Made by a program: the position numbers and the translations under genes | In this document: piece by piece, positions 26,746 to 39,901 of the stretch | How the letters are laid out: each line of letters starts with the position of its first letter | Position numbering within the stretch: the first letter of the stretch is position 1 | Origin: Cryptomeria japonica | Lineage: Eukaryota > Streptophyta > Pinopsida > Cupressales > Cupressaceae | Direction: 5' to 3' | Assembly (NCBI RefSeq): GCF_030272615.1 | Contig: NC_081405.1 | Coordinates: 648,865,420 to 648,929,419 of the forward strand | DNA length: 64,000 bases | The notes under the pieces: model-generated | Told to the model about the DNA's origin: nothing | What the model saw: the letters and a program-made list of their open reading frames with translations, nothing else | Databases searched by the model: none

Positions 26746-29257
26746 ATGATGAAGAGGGAAGGTCCAAAGTTCAACAGAGTTAACTTTAAGATATGGAAGG
26801 ACAGAATGAAGATCTACATTAGAAGCATGGGTGCTCAACACTAGAGATATGTTGAGAATGCTTATGTTATCCCTACCGGTACTCTCATCGATGATCAAAG
26901 AAGAGAGATTCAGGAGAATGGGCAAGTCATGGAAGCCCTAATCAATAGACTATCTAACATTGAGTTTATTGATGTTCAGGATAAAGACAATCCCAAAAAA
27001 GTATGGGATGCTCTAGAGAATATCTATGGTGGTGATGAGCATGTGAAACAAGCTAAGGAAGAGAGCCTTAGGGGAAAGTTTGAAGACATGTGGATGGTTG
27101 AAGGAGAGACCATTCAACAATATGGAATAAGAATCAAAACTGTTGCTGGAGACATCAAGAGTGCAAGAGGTAAAATAGATGATTCCATTGTTGTTAGCAA
27201 AGTCTTGAGATCCTTGTTACCAGTCTATCCAATAAGGGTTGCTGCTATTCGGGAGTTGAGGTCTATAGACAAGACAAAGGTATCCATAGACTCCATCATT
27301 GCTAAGTTGACTGCATATGAGTTATGATGGCAGTATTCAGAAGACTGAATCAACCTTTAGAGCATCTGCTGCACCATCTAGAAAGGGAAAAGAAGCTAGT
27401 ACCAGTTGTGGACCAGGACAAAGCAGAGAAATGGATGATGAGGAGATCAACAGACTTACTAAGGGAACTGGTAAATACAGAGGTAAGCTCCCTTTGAAAT
27501 GCTTTTCTTGCAATAGGATAGGACACATTGTTGTAAACTATCCTAATGGTGAAAATAAGGACAAACCGGAGAAGTTCAAGAAGTTCAAAGGAGAAAAGCA
27601 AGAGGAAACAGCTAAGATCATTCCTAGGTATGTAAAGTTGAATCATGATCCAAAGTAGATCATAGGAGACAAGGATGTAGGAATTCTTACAAGAAAAAAG
27701 GTCAAAGAAAAATCTTGCATGATCTCTGAATTTGAGCCTAAAAATTTCTAAGAGGCACATAAAGATGAAGACTGGATCAAGGCAATGGAAGAGGAACTTG
27801 ACCAGATAGAAAAGAATGGCACATGGTCTTTGGTACCTAGACCTGAGCATAAAAATGTCATTGGCACCAAATGGGTTTTCAGAAATAAGCTGGTTGAAGA
27901 TGGCACAATGATAAGAAACAAAGCCAGACTGGTGTGTAAGGGATATGCTCAAGAATAAGGAGAAGACTATGGAGAAACCTTTGCTCCAATAGCTAGATTG
28001 GAAGGAGTTTGTCTGCTTCTTGCATATGCATCCTTCAAGGGATTAAAAGTATATCGACTGGGTGTAAAATTTGTATTCCTAAATGGAATACTTGAAGAGG
28101 AGGTGTATATAGAGCAACCAAATGGGTTTTCCCTATCAGAAGATAGCGACATGGTGTGTAGGCTACATAAAGCCTTGTATGGATTGAAGCAGGCACCTAG
28201 AGCATGGTATGAACACTTACACTCTCATCTTGTGAAGATTGGATTTGAAAGAACAAGTGAAGATAGCAATATCGATTTGAAGTCAGAAGGAGATCAGATT
28301 TTGATCTATGAAGTATTTGTTGATGACATAATTTTTGGTGGAGATGACAAGATGAGTCATGATTTTGCAGATGAGATGAAGAAGGAATTTGAGATGTCAC
28401 TTATAGGGGAGATTAAGTTCTTCATTGGACTACAAATTTGACAAATGAAAGATGGTATCTTTAGCACTCAGTCCAAGTATGTCAAAGAGGTGTTGAAGAC
28501 CTTTGGCGTGGATGACAGCAAACTGGTTGGTACACCGATGGTGACTGGTTGTAAATTGTTAAAAGAGGATGACTCAGTGTTGGTAAATGAGAAGGAATAC
28601 CGATCAATGATTGGTAAGTTGCACTATGTAGTACATAGCAGACCGAACATTGCACATGCAGTGGGCATTACTGCACGGTTCCAGAAAAGTCCAAGAGAAT
28701 CCCACTTGGTAGCAATCAAGCGGATTCTTAGATATCTGAAGGGAACTATTGACTATGGATTATGGTATCCATACAGTAATGATTTCAACCTCACAGTGTT
28801 TACAGATGTTGATTGGGCTGGTAATGTGGACGACCAGAAAAGCACAACTGGTGGTGCATTCTTTCTTGGTGGTAGACTAGTCTCATGGATGAGTAAGAAG
28901 CAAAGTTGTATCTCTTAGTCTACAACAAAAGTGGAATATGTTGCAGCATTTATGAACTGCACCCAGACAATTTGGATGAAGCATGTATTAAGTGGCTTCA
29001 AAGTTCCTGTATCTGAACCAGTGAGTATATTCTATGACAACACAAGTGCAATTAATATTTCCAAGAATCCGCTATTACATACTAGAACCAAGCACTTCGA
29101 GCTCAAGTATCATTTCTTGAGGGAGAAGGTTCAAAACAAAGAGGTTGTATTGGAACATGTTTCCAGTAAAGAGCAGTTAGCAAACGTATTCACCAAACCT
29201 CTACCAAAGGCTACATTTACCTATTTAAGAGGTGAATTAGGGGTGCTGCCCCTTTAA
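26746..29257 (+). pseudogene. Element B gag-RT-RH fusion, inactivated
   Basis: Begins MMKREGPKFNRVNFKIW, a typical copia gag start. Gag continues through 26929-27327, with a stop near 26840 and a frameshift near 27320. In the 27317-27658 frame the zinc knuckle is C-F-S-C-N-R-I-G-H-I-V-V-N-Y, its last Cys replaced by Tyr. About 30 residues later the same frame reads PRYVKLNH, which normally lies after integrase, so roughly 1.7 kb compared with element C is missing without a frame break. RT follows with [14 protein letters not shown] and FVDDIIFGG; RNase H has KSTTGGAFFLGG and ends near GVLPL. Stops occur at 27656, 27749, 27956, 28439 and 28916. It is not translatable as one protein. Confidence 0.9.
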
Positions 29258-29499
29258 GAGGTGAACTAAAGGTGTGTGCTCCACATCAGTCAAGTATTGC
29301 ATTGATAAATATTTTTCAGGATTGGTGTGTTGAAGGATGCTACTCCTTAGGGGGAGCAACAAAGTGGAACATAGTTGTTTGTGCCTCCACTTTGGCATTG
29401 TTGTCAAAGGGGGAGAAGATGTGAAGTGAAGAAGATATTTGTAGTATTGGGGAGAAGATATGAAGCAGAGAGATATCTTTGTATATTGTCATCAATGCC

Positions 29500-29510
29500 A
29501 AAGGGGGAGA
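29500..29510 (+). other. Element B polypurine tract
   Basis: aaagggggaga lies one base before the 3' LTR. Confidence 0.85.
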
Positions 29511-29511
29511 T

Positions 29512-31079
29512 TGTTGGCATATGTGTAGAGATTGATGACATGATGATATTGTATGTTGTCATTGATATCAATATGCTGAAGTATGAACTGGTATATTGAA
29601 GTATGCAAAATAGCAAGAGAACCAGTATGATATTGTGAACCGGTGTATGTTGTCAATATGGTGAAGTATGAACCTATATATTTAAGTAAGCAAACTGGCA
29701 AGAGAACCGGTATGATATTGTGAACCGGTATATGTGAAAAATTGAAGCGGTATGTTGGAATGAGAATCGATATATGGGAATTTTTGTATCGGGGTTTCAT
29801 TTGGCATGACTACTGGTTGGTAGTCTCAGCTTTAGGGTTTCTAGTTGATGCATTCCAAGCTTGTGTTATTCAACCGATGACATCTTGTGATGAGTTAGCA
29901 TTGTAATGAAGATCGGATCATGTTGCCACATCAGCCTTGTGCACATGAAGGGTTTCCTTGAGGATCTTGTATGAAGAAGTTTGATCCTATCTACCTCGGG
30001 AATGTGCGAAGTCTTTGTAAACGGTGGAGAGCGTGTGATGGGTTATCAACTTCCTGAAGCGGCAAAGAATGAACATTGGAGAACGTCTTGAGATCTATTC
30101 AAGACTATTGTATTCAATGTAGTATGATTAATGGTTAGGATTGAACAGACTAAATTGTTAAACCTAAATATTTAGGGTTTAGGGTTTATGCTACCGACCT
30201 ATCTGTTTCCTATAAGGTCAATGATGTTTTTCATTTTGAAGTTGTTGGCAAATGTTATGTGTGTATCCAAGTGAAGAGATGCTTGATTCTTGTCAAGCTG
30301 GAGAAGTGCATGGATACCTGCAAAGTGTGATTGCAGAAGCAAAGGAGCTAAAGAGGATCTGCCTTGGCATTGTGTGTTGTTATCATATCAGTGTATTACC
30401 TGTTGACTTTTAACCATTTCAGCAATTGGAAAATCCCTTAACTGGGTAGCTTTAACGGGCTTTTGTATAAATCCTTTAATAGGGTGACTCAATTCAATGA
30501 GTTCTTCAAATCCTCTTACAAGGTAACCTTTAACAGGGTTCTAACCTTTAACTGAGTATTTAGCCATCCCTTAAACCGAGCAATCCCTAGCAAGATCGGT
30601 TCCTAGCAGAACCTATTGTAAAAGTCTTTAACTGGACTAGGCTTCTAACAGAACGGACTTCAGAATAGTTCAAAGAATAGCTTGTGGGTATTCATCCCCA
30701 CTATGGTTTTTCCCAATTGGGTTTCCACATGAAAAATCAGTGTGTCATGTGTGATGCTTTAATATTTTTTGTCAAGTGGTAAAGCATGTTGAACCAGCAG
30801 TCATTATATTTCTGATGATATATTACTTGTTTATGCATATAGGTGAAGTGGAAATGAGATATTAGACTGTGTGGAGATTGAAGTGTTATCAGTTTATGTC
30901 TTTCACATTCTCACTTTGTTTTACCGGTATTGCCCTGATTTATACCAGTGTTACTGTTTACCAGTTAAGTGCAATCTTTGCAGTCAAACTGGTTTAGGGA
31001 AAAAAAATTTGCCTGTACTAATTCACCCCCCACCCCTCTCAGTACTAGTTTGGTACTAATTGTTCATCATTATTCATCA
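29512..31079 (+). repeat. Element B 3' LTR
   Basis: It spans 1568 bp with the 85-bp direct duplication at 29582 and 29667. It contains many accggta motifs and the ttcacccccca tail shared with other copia LTRs here. Confidence 0.9.
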
Positions 31080-31084
31080 CACAT

Positions 31085-32140
31085 ACCCTAATAATATTTA
31101 CAAGTTCATTTTCACATTTCCAAATATCATAGAGATACGTCATAGCTTTCATGAGCTTACATAAAATATATGAATGGTTCAAACGTCCTTGCTAGCATAC
31201 ATCCTCAAATTTTGGTTGCCAACTACATGAGGAAGAGCATCACTCAAGCACTTTTCCACTCAACCACAGACTTGACAGTCTCCCATGTCTCTTCCTATTT
31301 AAAGAGACCCAACCCTTTGATAAATATATTGGTTTGGTGAAGTGTCGTGTCCTACATATCTAGAGCTACCCTACATTGGCTACAACCTACATGTATGACA
31401 TTCCCATCCTAGTATGTAAACCCTGGATCACATTGAACTGACAGTGTAGATGGTGGCTACCTACACTACTTTGGCCAAATAATTCAATACTCAGTACTTC
31501 AAGTGAGAGTTGTATGTTCACCCACTTGTGAGAATCATATGTTCACCCACTTCTTAGCTCAATTTGGTATATTGACCATTTATACTCTTTTCAATTATGA
31601 AATAATTCATTCCCATAAAGATGATAATAAAATGACTAACTAGGTTACCCCCATGGATGGATGATACCAACCCTAGGATCAACCAAGTTAATCATATCTA
31701 TACCCTTTTTTAATCAACATAATTACAAATTTTTTGATATTGAATATATATGTGTATGTCCAAACAAAAGGGTTCCATAGTAACAAGACCACCAATAATC
31801 ATGCATACTTATTCAAATAAGACAACTTAACTACCAATCAACAAAATCAATAAAACATTATTTCCATCTTTCTTTAAGCACTTGCATTCAAATATGATTT
31901 CAATATAAAATGAATAGATAAAATCATCATGCCTAGAATTATAGCCCCAACAAAGATACTGCTTACTAAGCTCAATCCATTCTTGCTTCACCCTCTTAGA
32001 ATCAACTTATCCTTGACCTTAACATCTCACAATCTCTTCACAAAATAATCTAACTTACTTCCTTACTAAAGACTTGAACAATCTCTCTCTCACGAAAAAT
32101 GAAGAATGGGAAATGAGAAAATAATGAGAAAATGATGAGT
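31085..32140. other. Unassigned intergenic DNA between elements B and C
   Basis: No coding frame or element end is recognised. It was continuous with 24391-25052 before B inserted and with 39907 onward before C inserted. Confidence 0.4.
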
Positions 32141-32145
32141 GAATG

Positions 32146-33688
32146 TGATAGTTCTGATACTTATGTAATTACAGATCCAATAACCAACAAGATGAGAGGG
32201 AGGGGTGAATCATACAACCTCAATCTTCTTCAAAACATCAAATTCAACCTCAGTAACATATACTTCAGTAATATAACCAAAACTGCTAAACATGCAAACT
32301 CAAAAGCATATAAACATCATAACTTCATAACACTAGATTTAACATGGAAACCCAAATAGGAAAAAACTGTTGTGGGATTTCGGACACACTAAGAAATATA
32401 CTCTTCTAGAGTATGCTCAATTAAAAGAAAATCCTGTTAAAGATTACAAACACATTGCTAGATGTGACCCGGTTAAGGGATTTCCCTCGGATCTGTTAGG
32501 ATCTTCACTTTGTTAGAAGTGACCTTATTAAAGGATTTCAAACACTCAATCAGAATGTAACCTTGCTAGAGGGTCTTACAAATAAGACTGTTAAGTCCAC
32601 TCAGTTAAGAGATTTTCTGTCACTTTCACAAAATAATAGTAATAAAAATCTATCTACAACTTCACATCTAAAATGCTAAAGCAGATTCTTATTTGCTCAA
32701 TACAATCTAGACATAGAACTAATCTTGTCCAACTACTGGGCTTCTATACTCTATTATTCAAACAAGTCTTCAAGTTTCTGTGCTCGATAATAACTATGTA
32801 GCATCCCTGTGCATACATTTGCCCGTATACATTGTTTATCAACAGCTCCCTATTTATAAACAATTAGCTAACTGCTTAATCTCTTTGATCACATTTTCCA
32901 TGATCAATTATAGCCATCAAATCTTCAATCTTGTCTAGGTTCAATGTATCCTTCGATCTGAAAAATGTTTTACCCCACTTAGGAACTTGCATACATTTCT
33001 TGGAACTTGTGCTAGGGTAATGCGGTTTAATCTGCGCTATAGATATCCATGCCGATTTTCCTTTGCCATAGATTCATTAACAACCTTCATGCATGACATA
33101 CCAATCATTTAATTAGTTCCAACTCATCAGCTTCCTTCATTAAATAATGCATGTAATCATTTAATGTATTATGTTATAGCTCGGTTACAACTCGGTAATA
33201 ACTCAGTAAATACTAAACTTCACTCGGTAGACATTCTGCCTTCATTAACCGATAGCGATAACCTTAGGGTTTACCAACTAGGTTCCTTAGGGTTTACAGA
33301 CTAGGTTCTTTGCTTGGTAATATAGTATAGTATTAACCTTACAATTTACAACATATGTATGATGTTAAAACAATCTAAACATCATAATCTCATCATTGTC
33401 TAACTTGGTAATAGTTGCCCATTGAATACCTTATTCATCCCCTTATTCATCATATTCTTTTTGTGTCTTTTACTGACATCTTTATACTCATCAAATCATA
33501 CTTCTCAAGATATGGCAACATCATACTAAATTAGAAAATCAATTTCTTGGCATCAATGACAAAATAATAATATTAAGACAGTAATTCATCCTTAATCAAT
33601 TATATCCATAATCATCAACAACCTTCTCAATATCCTTATTGAAATGCCAACAATCTCCCATTGTTTGTTATAATGTCAAATGCCAACA
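32146..33688 (-). repeat. Element C 3' LTR (left)
   Basis: It spans 1543 bp. On the minus strand it starts tgttggcatttg and ends gaactatca. A TATA-like tataaatag lies on the minus strand at 32850-32858. Confidence 0.92.
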
Positions 33689-33689
33689 A

Positions 33690-33700
33690 TCTCCCCCTTT
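33690..33700 (-). other. Element C polypurine tract
   Basis: The minus strand reads aaagggggaga next to the 3' LTR, identical to elements A and B. Confidence 0.85.
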
Positions 33701-34116
33701 GGCATTGATGGCAAAACCAATTTATTTAACCTAATTGATTCGGATTGTTGTGAGTTGTTTGTGAGATTCAGAAATGCTCTCCTTCGGAATTCTCCCCCAT
33801 ACATTAGACTTCTCCTCTTTTCTCCAGTCTTCTCCCTTTTTCTTCAATCAATCTTCTTCAGTCTTCTCCCCCTTTGACAACAATGCCAAAAAGTAAAGAA
33901 CTAAAACATAATTTCTTCCTATATGAAGTGAATTCTTGCTGTAATGTGTCAACATAGTCTCGGTTAGAGCATTTTGTCTTCAATTCTTGTTTCTTGTATT
34001 GTATCCTGCAATGTTTCCTGTACACCTTTAGAAAACATCCTAAAGTGTGTAAATCAGCATCAACTCCTAAAAGATATTTTGTAGAGTCATCGAATTGATG
34101 CTTTCACCGAACTCGG

Positions 34117-37100
34117 TCAATGAGTAGAAGATAGGGGTAGGACCCCTAACTTACTTATGAGATACTCAAAAGTGTCCCTTGGTAGTGGCTTGGTGAAGAT
34201 ATCTGCTATTTGTTCCTTTGTGCTAACATATTCCAACACCACTTTCTTCTCTTAAGCTTCTTCTCTAAGATAATGATATTTGATAGAGATGTTCTTTGTC
34301 TTAGAGTGCATAACAAGATTTTTTGAAATGTTAATGGCACTAGTATTATCACAGAATATAGTTACTGGCTCAGTAAATTTCTCATTTATACCTTCCAATA
34401 GTTGTTTGATCCATGCTATGCTAGTACAATTCAATGCTGCAACAACATATTCAGCTTTTGCTATTGACTGTGAAACACATCCTTGTTTCTTGTTAAGCCA
34501 ACTCACTAGTCTTTCTCCTAAAAAGAAAGCTCCTCGACTTGTGCTTTTTCTATCATCAATGTTTCCTACCCATTCAGCTTCAGTATAAACTTTTAAATCA
34601 AAATCATTTCCTTTTTGATATACTAAGCCTTAATCCTCGGTGCCTTTCAAGTATCTAAAAATTCTTTTGATTGTTGTCATGTGTGTTTCCTTAGGATCTG
34701 CAGAGAATCTTGTAACTATACCTACTGCATGTTCTATGTCTGGTCTGCTGTGAACAACATATTGTAGCTTTCCAATCATGGATTGGTAAAGTGTCTCATC
34801 AATAGATGAAGATTCATCATTCTTTGATAGTTTACAGTTGGTAGTCATAGGAGTACTTACTGGTTTTGAATCCTCCATTCCAAATTTCTTCAAGATTTCC
34901 TTTATCTACTTGGATTGAGTAATGAAAATCTCATTTTTCATTTGTAGTATCTATAAACCTATAAAATACTTTATCTCACCGATTAATGACATCTCAAATT
35001 CTTTCCTCATTTCATTTCCAAAGTTCTTGCATAAAGAGTCATTTCCACAAAAGATAATATCATCAACAAATATGGTTGAGATCAGTATTCCATTTTCATC
35101 ATTCTTCATGTACATATTGTTGTTCTCACTTGTCCTTATAAAACCAATCTTAATCAAATAAGAGTGCAATCTTTCATATCATGCTCTAGGTGCTTGTTTC
35201 AGACCATATAATGCTTTGTTCAATTTACATACCTGATCTTTACTCTTACCTTCAACAAATCCTTCAAGTTGTTCAATAAAAACTTCTTCTTCTAATATTC
35301 CATTCAGAAATGTAGATTTGACATCCATTTGATATAACTTGAAGTTTTTGAAAGCAGCATATGCCAACAATGTTCTTACTCCTTCAAATCTAGCCACAGG
35401 TGCCAAAGTTTCACCATAATCAATTCCTTTTTCTTGAGCATAATCTTTGCAAACTAGTCTTGCTTTATTTCAAATGACCTCACCTTTTTCATTTAGCTTG
35501 TTTCTAAAAATCCACTTTGTACCGATTACATTTTTGTCCTTCGGTCTTGGGATTAGTGTCGATGTGTCATTCTTCTTGATTTGATCAATCTCTTCTGTCA
35601 TAGCATTTATCCAATCTTCACTGTTAAATGCCTCTTTCACTATTCTCGGTTCAAATTTAGATATCAAACATGTGTTCTGTCTCAGTTTGTTCCTTGTCAT
35701 CACTGGATCATCCTTATCTCCTATAATCTGACTTGGTGCATGATGTCTTCTGACATACTTGGCTAATACAGGCTCGGTAGGCTTTGTATGATCTTCTTCA
35801 TTACTCGGTAACTGGATATTCTCTTCATTTCCTTCTATAGTTTTCTCGGTAAAAATTGTCGGTTGAACATAGACAAATTCATCATAATCTTCTGGTTCTT
35901 TAGAATTTCCTTCATCATTTCTTTTTGCAAATTCATCAATTTTCACATTTGCACTTTCTACTATTTTGTTAGATGATTTGATCAGACATTTAAATGCTTT
36001 ACTTCTAGAAGAATAACCAAGAAATGTTCCTTCTTCACTTTTCTAATCAAACTTGCCATTTTTATCATCTTTGTGTACATAGCATCTACTTCCAAAGATT
36101 TTAAAATAATTTACATTAGGTTTCTTGTCATACCAGATCTCATATGGTGTATTCAAAGTACCTTTCTTCAGTTGTACTCGGTTCAGGGTGTAAACTATTG
36201 TGCTTATTGCTTCTCTCCAATATGTTTGTGGCACTTTCTTTTCAATCATCAAGGTTCTGGCACAATCCACAATAGATCTGTTTCTTCTCTCAACTATTCC
36301 ATTTTGTTGTGGAGTTCTCAATGCAAAGACTTGTCTTTTAATACCATGATCATTGTAGAATAAGTTGAACTCATCAAATGTGAACTCTCCTCCTCTATCT
36401 GATCTAAGACATTTCAGTTGTCTTCATGTTTCACTTTCAACTCTTGCCCTGTACCATTTAAACATTTGAAAAGCTTCTGATTTTTCTTTTAAAAACATTA
36501 CCGACATCATCCTTGAATAGTCATCCACAAATAATATGAAATATTTATCACCATAATAAATTTGAACTTTCATAGGACCACAAAGATCAATGTGCACAAG
36601 ATCTAAAATTTCCTTAGAAGTGTAAGACTTACTTGTAAAGCTTGATCTTGTCATTTTTCCCATCTGGCATCCTCGGCACATAGCATTCTCAAGTTTTTCA
36701 AGACTCGATAGACCTCTTACTTAGTGTTTCTTACTTATTTTGATCAGATTATCAAAATTTACATGACAAAACCTTTTATGCCATAACCAGGTATCATCTA
36801 TCTTTGCATATAGACACTTGTTCCAAGTTGAGTCAAGGTGAAATGTATTACCTTTTGTTTGTCTCCCGGTAGCAGCTAGATTTCCATGCTTGTCATGAAC
36901 TTTGACAATTCCTTTCTGGAATTCTATTCGGTAACCTATATTGTTTAGTTGTGCTACACTCAACAAATTGTATTTCAAACCTTCAACCCTATAAACATCA
37001 GTGCATCTTGCATTATCAAGAAGTGTTATAGATCCTTTACCTCTTACTGGACATGGTGCATCATTACCAAATCTTACATAGCCTCCATCATAATCTTCTA

Positions 37101-38294
37101 ACATAACAAACTTGTGTTTATCACCTGTAATATGATGTGAGCATTCACTATCTATGATCCAAGAATCATTAGTATTTATGTGAGATATAAGGGTTTTTTC
37201 TTCATACCTTTCTTCATTTGATCCATCTTTGATAGCCACATAAACTACTTCCTCTGTATCAGTTTCATCTGATTTATCATCGTTGGATTCCTCATCGGCT
37301 ATTAAGCATGTCTTTCTAACTCTTGTTTTGAAGTCTCGATGTCCTCTGTAATGATTATCTTTCTCTCTGTCATCTCGGTAATCTCTTTTTTCAGTAGAAT
37401 CTTTGTCAAGACAGTTAGAAGCCATATGTCCTATTTTATCACAATTGAAATGTTTCAAAGGTAGTTTTCCTTTGTACTTACATTTGCCTCTCGGTAACCT
37501 TTTGGCTAATAGTGCTTCAAACTCTTCTTGCTTTGTGATTTCCTCATGTGTACTTTTTCCATGTTCTTACGAAATCTTTCACTTGCTCCACTGTGATCTT
37601 CTTCAGAGTACTTATACTTTCTTTCATTGTAATCATTAGATTCATCAAGATGAAAAGAACTAAATGCAGATTCAACTTTATTTACCGAAGATCCACTGTT
37701 ATCAAAGTTACTTGACTCAAATGCATGTAGCTTACCAATAGTAGCATCTAAAGAAACTGGCATATTAGGTATAGACCTCAATTCATTGATTGCAGAGACT
37801 CGAATTGCATAAGCCGGTAGAAGGGTTCTTAACAACTTACTTGTTATATCCTTTTCTTCAATAGTTCCACCTGCTCCTTTGATTTGATTGATAATCTCCT
37901 TTAGTCTTGTACTATATTGGGTTATGTTCTCACCTTCATTTATCCTTATAGATTCAAGTTGTCCTCTTAGAGTGTCTACTTTTGCTCTTTGAACATGTTC
38001 ATCACCGCCATATATAGATATGAGCTTGTCCCACATTGCCTTTGCATCATTGCAGCCTTCTAGATCATTAAACTATGAGTCGGTCAATGCAGATGTTATT
38101 TCAATCATTGCTTGGATATGTTCTTGCTTTGCCTTTATTTCTTCCATAGTCAATGGATAGGTGCTCAGTGTGATGAAATCATTCTCCAGATAATATACAG
38201 CATATTCTCCAACTCCTGATAGGTGCAGCTTCATCCTTTTCTCCCATGTAGAGAAACTTGACTTGTTCAGCTTCGGTGCATCCCTCTTATACAT
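34117..38294 (-). pseudogene. Element C gag-pol polyprotein, inactivated
   Basis: Gag starts MYKRDAPKLNKSSFSTWEKR and runs to about 37500, with one stop near 38075 and a frameshift near 37506. The zinc knuckle is H-F-N-C-D-K-I-G-H-M-A-S-N-C, its first Cys replaced by His. The protease site is D-S-E rather than D-S-G. Integrase keeps HKRFCH, CRGC and all three catalytic positions (HIDLCGP, LRSDRGGEF, NGIVERRN), but stops split it. Reverse transcriptase has [12 protein letters not shown] and FVDDIIF. RNase H carries DRKSTSR and ends GVLPL before a TGA at 34119-34117. Compared with A and B it has fewer lesions. Confidence 0.93.
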
Positions 38295-38340
38295 ATTTGG
38301 ATCTTTGCCTCAAGTACCTTTAAACTTTTCTTCCGGAGTC

Positions 38341-38356
38341 CAAAGCTCTGATACCA
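38341..38356 (-). other. Element C primer binding site (initiator Met tRNA)
   Basis: The minus strand reads TGGTATCAGAGCTTTG, with the canonical plant copia site TGGTATCAGAGC intact, two bases after the 5' LTR. Confidence 0.9.
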
Positions 38357-38358
38357 AT

Positions 38359-39901
38359 TGATAGTTCTAATACTTAATGTAAGTATAGATTGAATAACCA
38401 ACAAGATGAGAGGGGGGGGTGAATCATACAACCTCAATCTTCTTCAAAATATCAGATTCAACCTCGGTAACACATACTTCAGTAATATAACCAAAACTGC
38501 TAAACATGCAAACTCAAAAGCATATAAACATCATAACCTCATAACACCAGATTTAACGTGAAAACCCAAATAGGGAAAAACCACTGTGAGATTTCAGACC
38601 CACTAAGAAATATACACTTCTAGAGTATGCTCGGTTAAAAGCAAATCATGTTAAAGATTACAAACACATTGCTAGATGTGACCCGGTTAAGGGATTTCCC
38701 TCAGATCTGTTAGGATCTTCACTTTGTTAGAAGTGACCTTGTTAAAGGATTTCAAACACTCAATCAGAATGTCACCTTGCTAGAGGGTTTTACAAATAAG
38801 ACTGTTAAGTCCACTCGGTTAGGAGATTTTCTATCACTTTCACAAAATAACAGTAATAAAAATCTATCTGCAACTTCACATCTAAAATGCTAAAGAAAAT
38901 TCTTATTTGCTCAATACAATCTAGACATAGAACTAATCTTGTCCAACTGTTGGGCTTCTATACTCTATTATTCAAACAGGTCTTCAAGCTTCTATGCTCG
39001 GTAATAACTATGTAGTATCCATGTGCATAAATTTGCCCGCATACATTGTTTATCAACAACTCCTATCTATAAACAATTAGCTAACCGCTTAATCTCTTTG
39101 ATCACATTTCCCATGATCAATTATAGCCATCAGATCTTCAATCTTGTCCAAGTTTAATGTATCCTTCTATCTGAAAAATGTTTTACCCCGCTTAGGAACT
39201 TGCATACATTTCTTGGAACTTGTGCCAGGGTAATGCGGTTCAATCTATGTTGTAGATCTTCATGCCGATTTTCCTTTGCCATAGATTCATTAACAACCTT
39301 CATGCAGGACATACCAATCATTTAATCAGTTCCAGCTCATCAGCTTCCTTCATTAAATAATGCATGTAATCATTTAATGTATTTTGTTACAGCTTGGTTA
39401 CAACTCGGTAATAACTCAGTAAATACTAAACTTCACTCGGTAGACATTCCGCCTTCATTAACCGATAGCGATAACCTTAGGGTTTACCAACTAGGTTCCT
39501 TAGGGCTAATCGACTAGGTTCTTTGCGTGGTAACATAGTATAGTATTAACCTTACAATTTACAACATATGTATGATGTTACAACAATCTAAACATCATAA
39601 TCTCATCATTGTCTGACTCGGTAATAGTTGCCCATTGAATACCTTATTCATCCCCTTATTCATCATATTCTTTCTGTGTCTTTTATCGACATCTTTATAC
39701 TCATCAAATCATACTTCTCAAGATATGGCAACATCATACTGAATTAGAAAATCAATTTCTTGACATCAATGACAAAATAATAATATTAAGATAGTAATTC
39801 ATCCTTAATCAGTTATATCCATAATCATCAACAACCTTCTCAATATCCTTATTGAAATGCCAAGTATCTCCCATTATCTGTTATAATGCCAAATGCCAAC
39901 A
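38359..39901 (-). repeat. Element C 5' LTR (right)
   Basis: It spans 1543 bp, the same length as the other LTR. It contains an 8-G run in the aggggggggtgaatca stretch that is interrupted in the left copy. Confidence 0.92.

Larger units (their letters stand above)
25053..31079 (+). mobile_element. Element B: Ty1/copia derivative lacking protease and integrase
   Basis: LTRs at 25053-26674 and 29512-31079 start tgttggcat and end ttcatca. They are flanked by a perfect 5-bp target duplication CACAT (25048-25052 and 31080-31084). The interior is only 2837 bp. It encodes gag through the zinc knuckle, then jumps to the sequence just before reverse transcriptase, followed by RT and RNase H. Protease, integrase and the region between are absent. 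LTRs differ at about 8% of positions over a stretch compared by eye. The element could only have moved with enzymes from a relative if the deletion preceded insertion. Element C is a related, fuller copy. Confidence 0.92.
32146..39901 (-). mobile_element. Element C: Ty1/copia retrotransposon, complete layout, decayed
   Basis: Two LTRs of identical length (1543 bp; 32146-33688 and 38359-39901) are flanked by a perfect target duplication GAATG (32141-32145 and 39902-39906). On the minus strand the order is 5' LTR (right), initiator-Met primer site, gag, protease, integrase, reverse transcriptase, RNase H, polypurine tract, 3' LTR (left). About 14 differences were counted over about 265 aligned LTR bases, roughly 5% and mostly transitions. 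This makes it the youngest dated insertion in the window. Internal stops show it is inactive. Confidence 0.95.
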
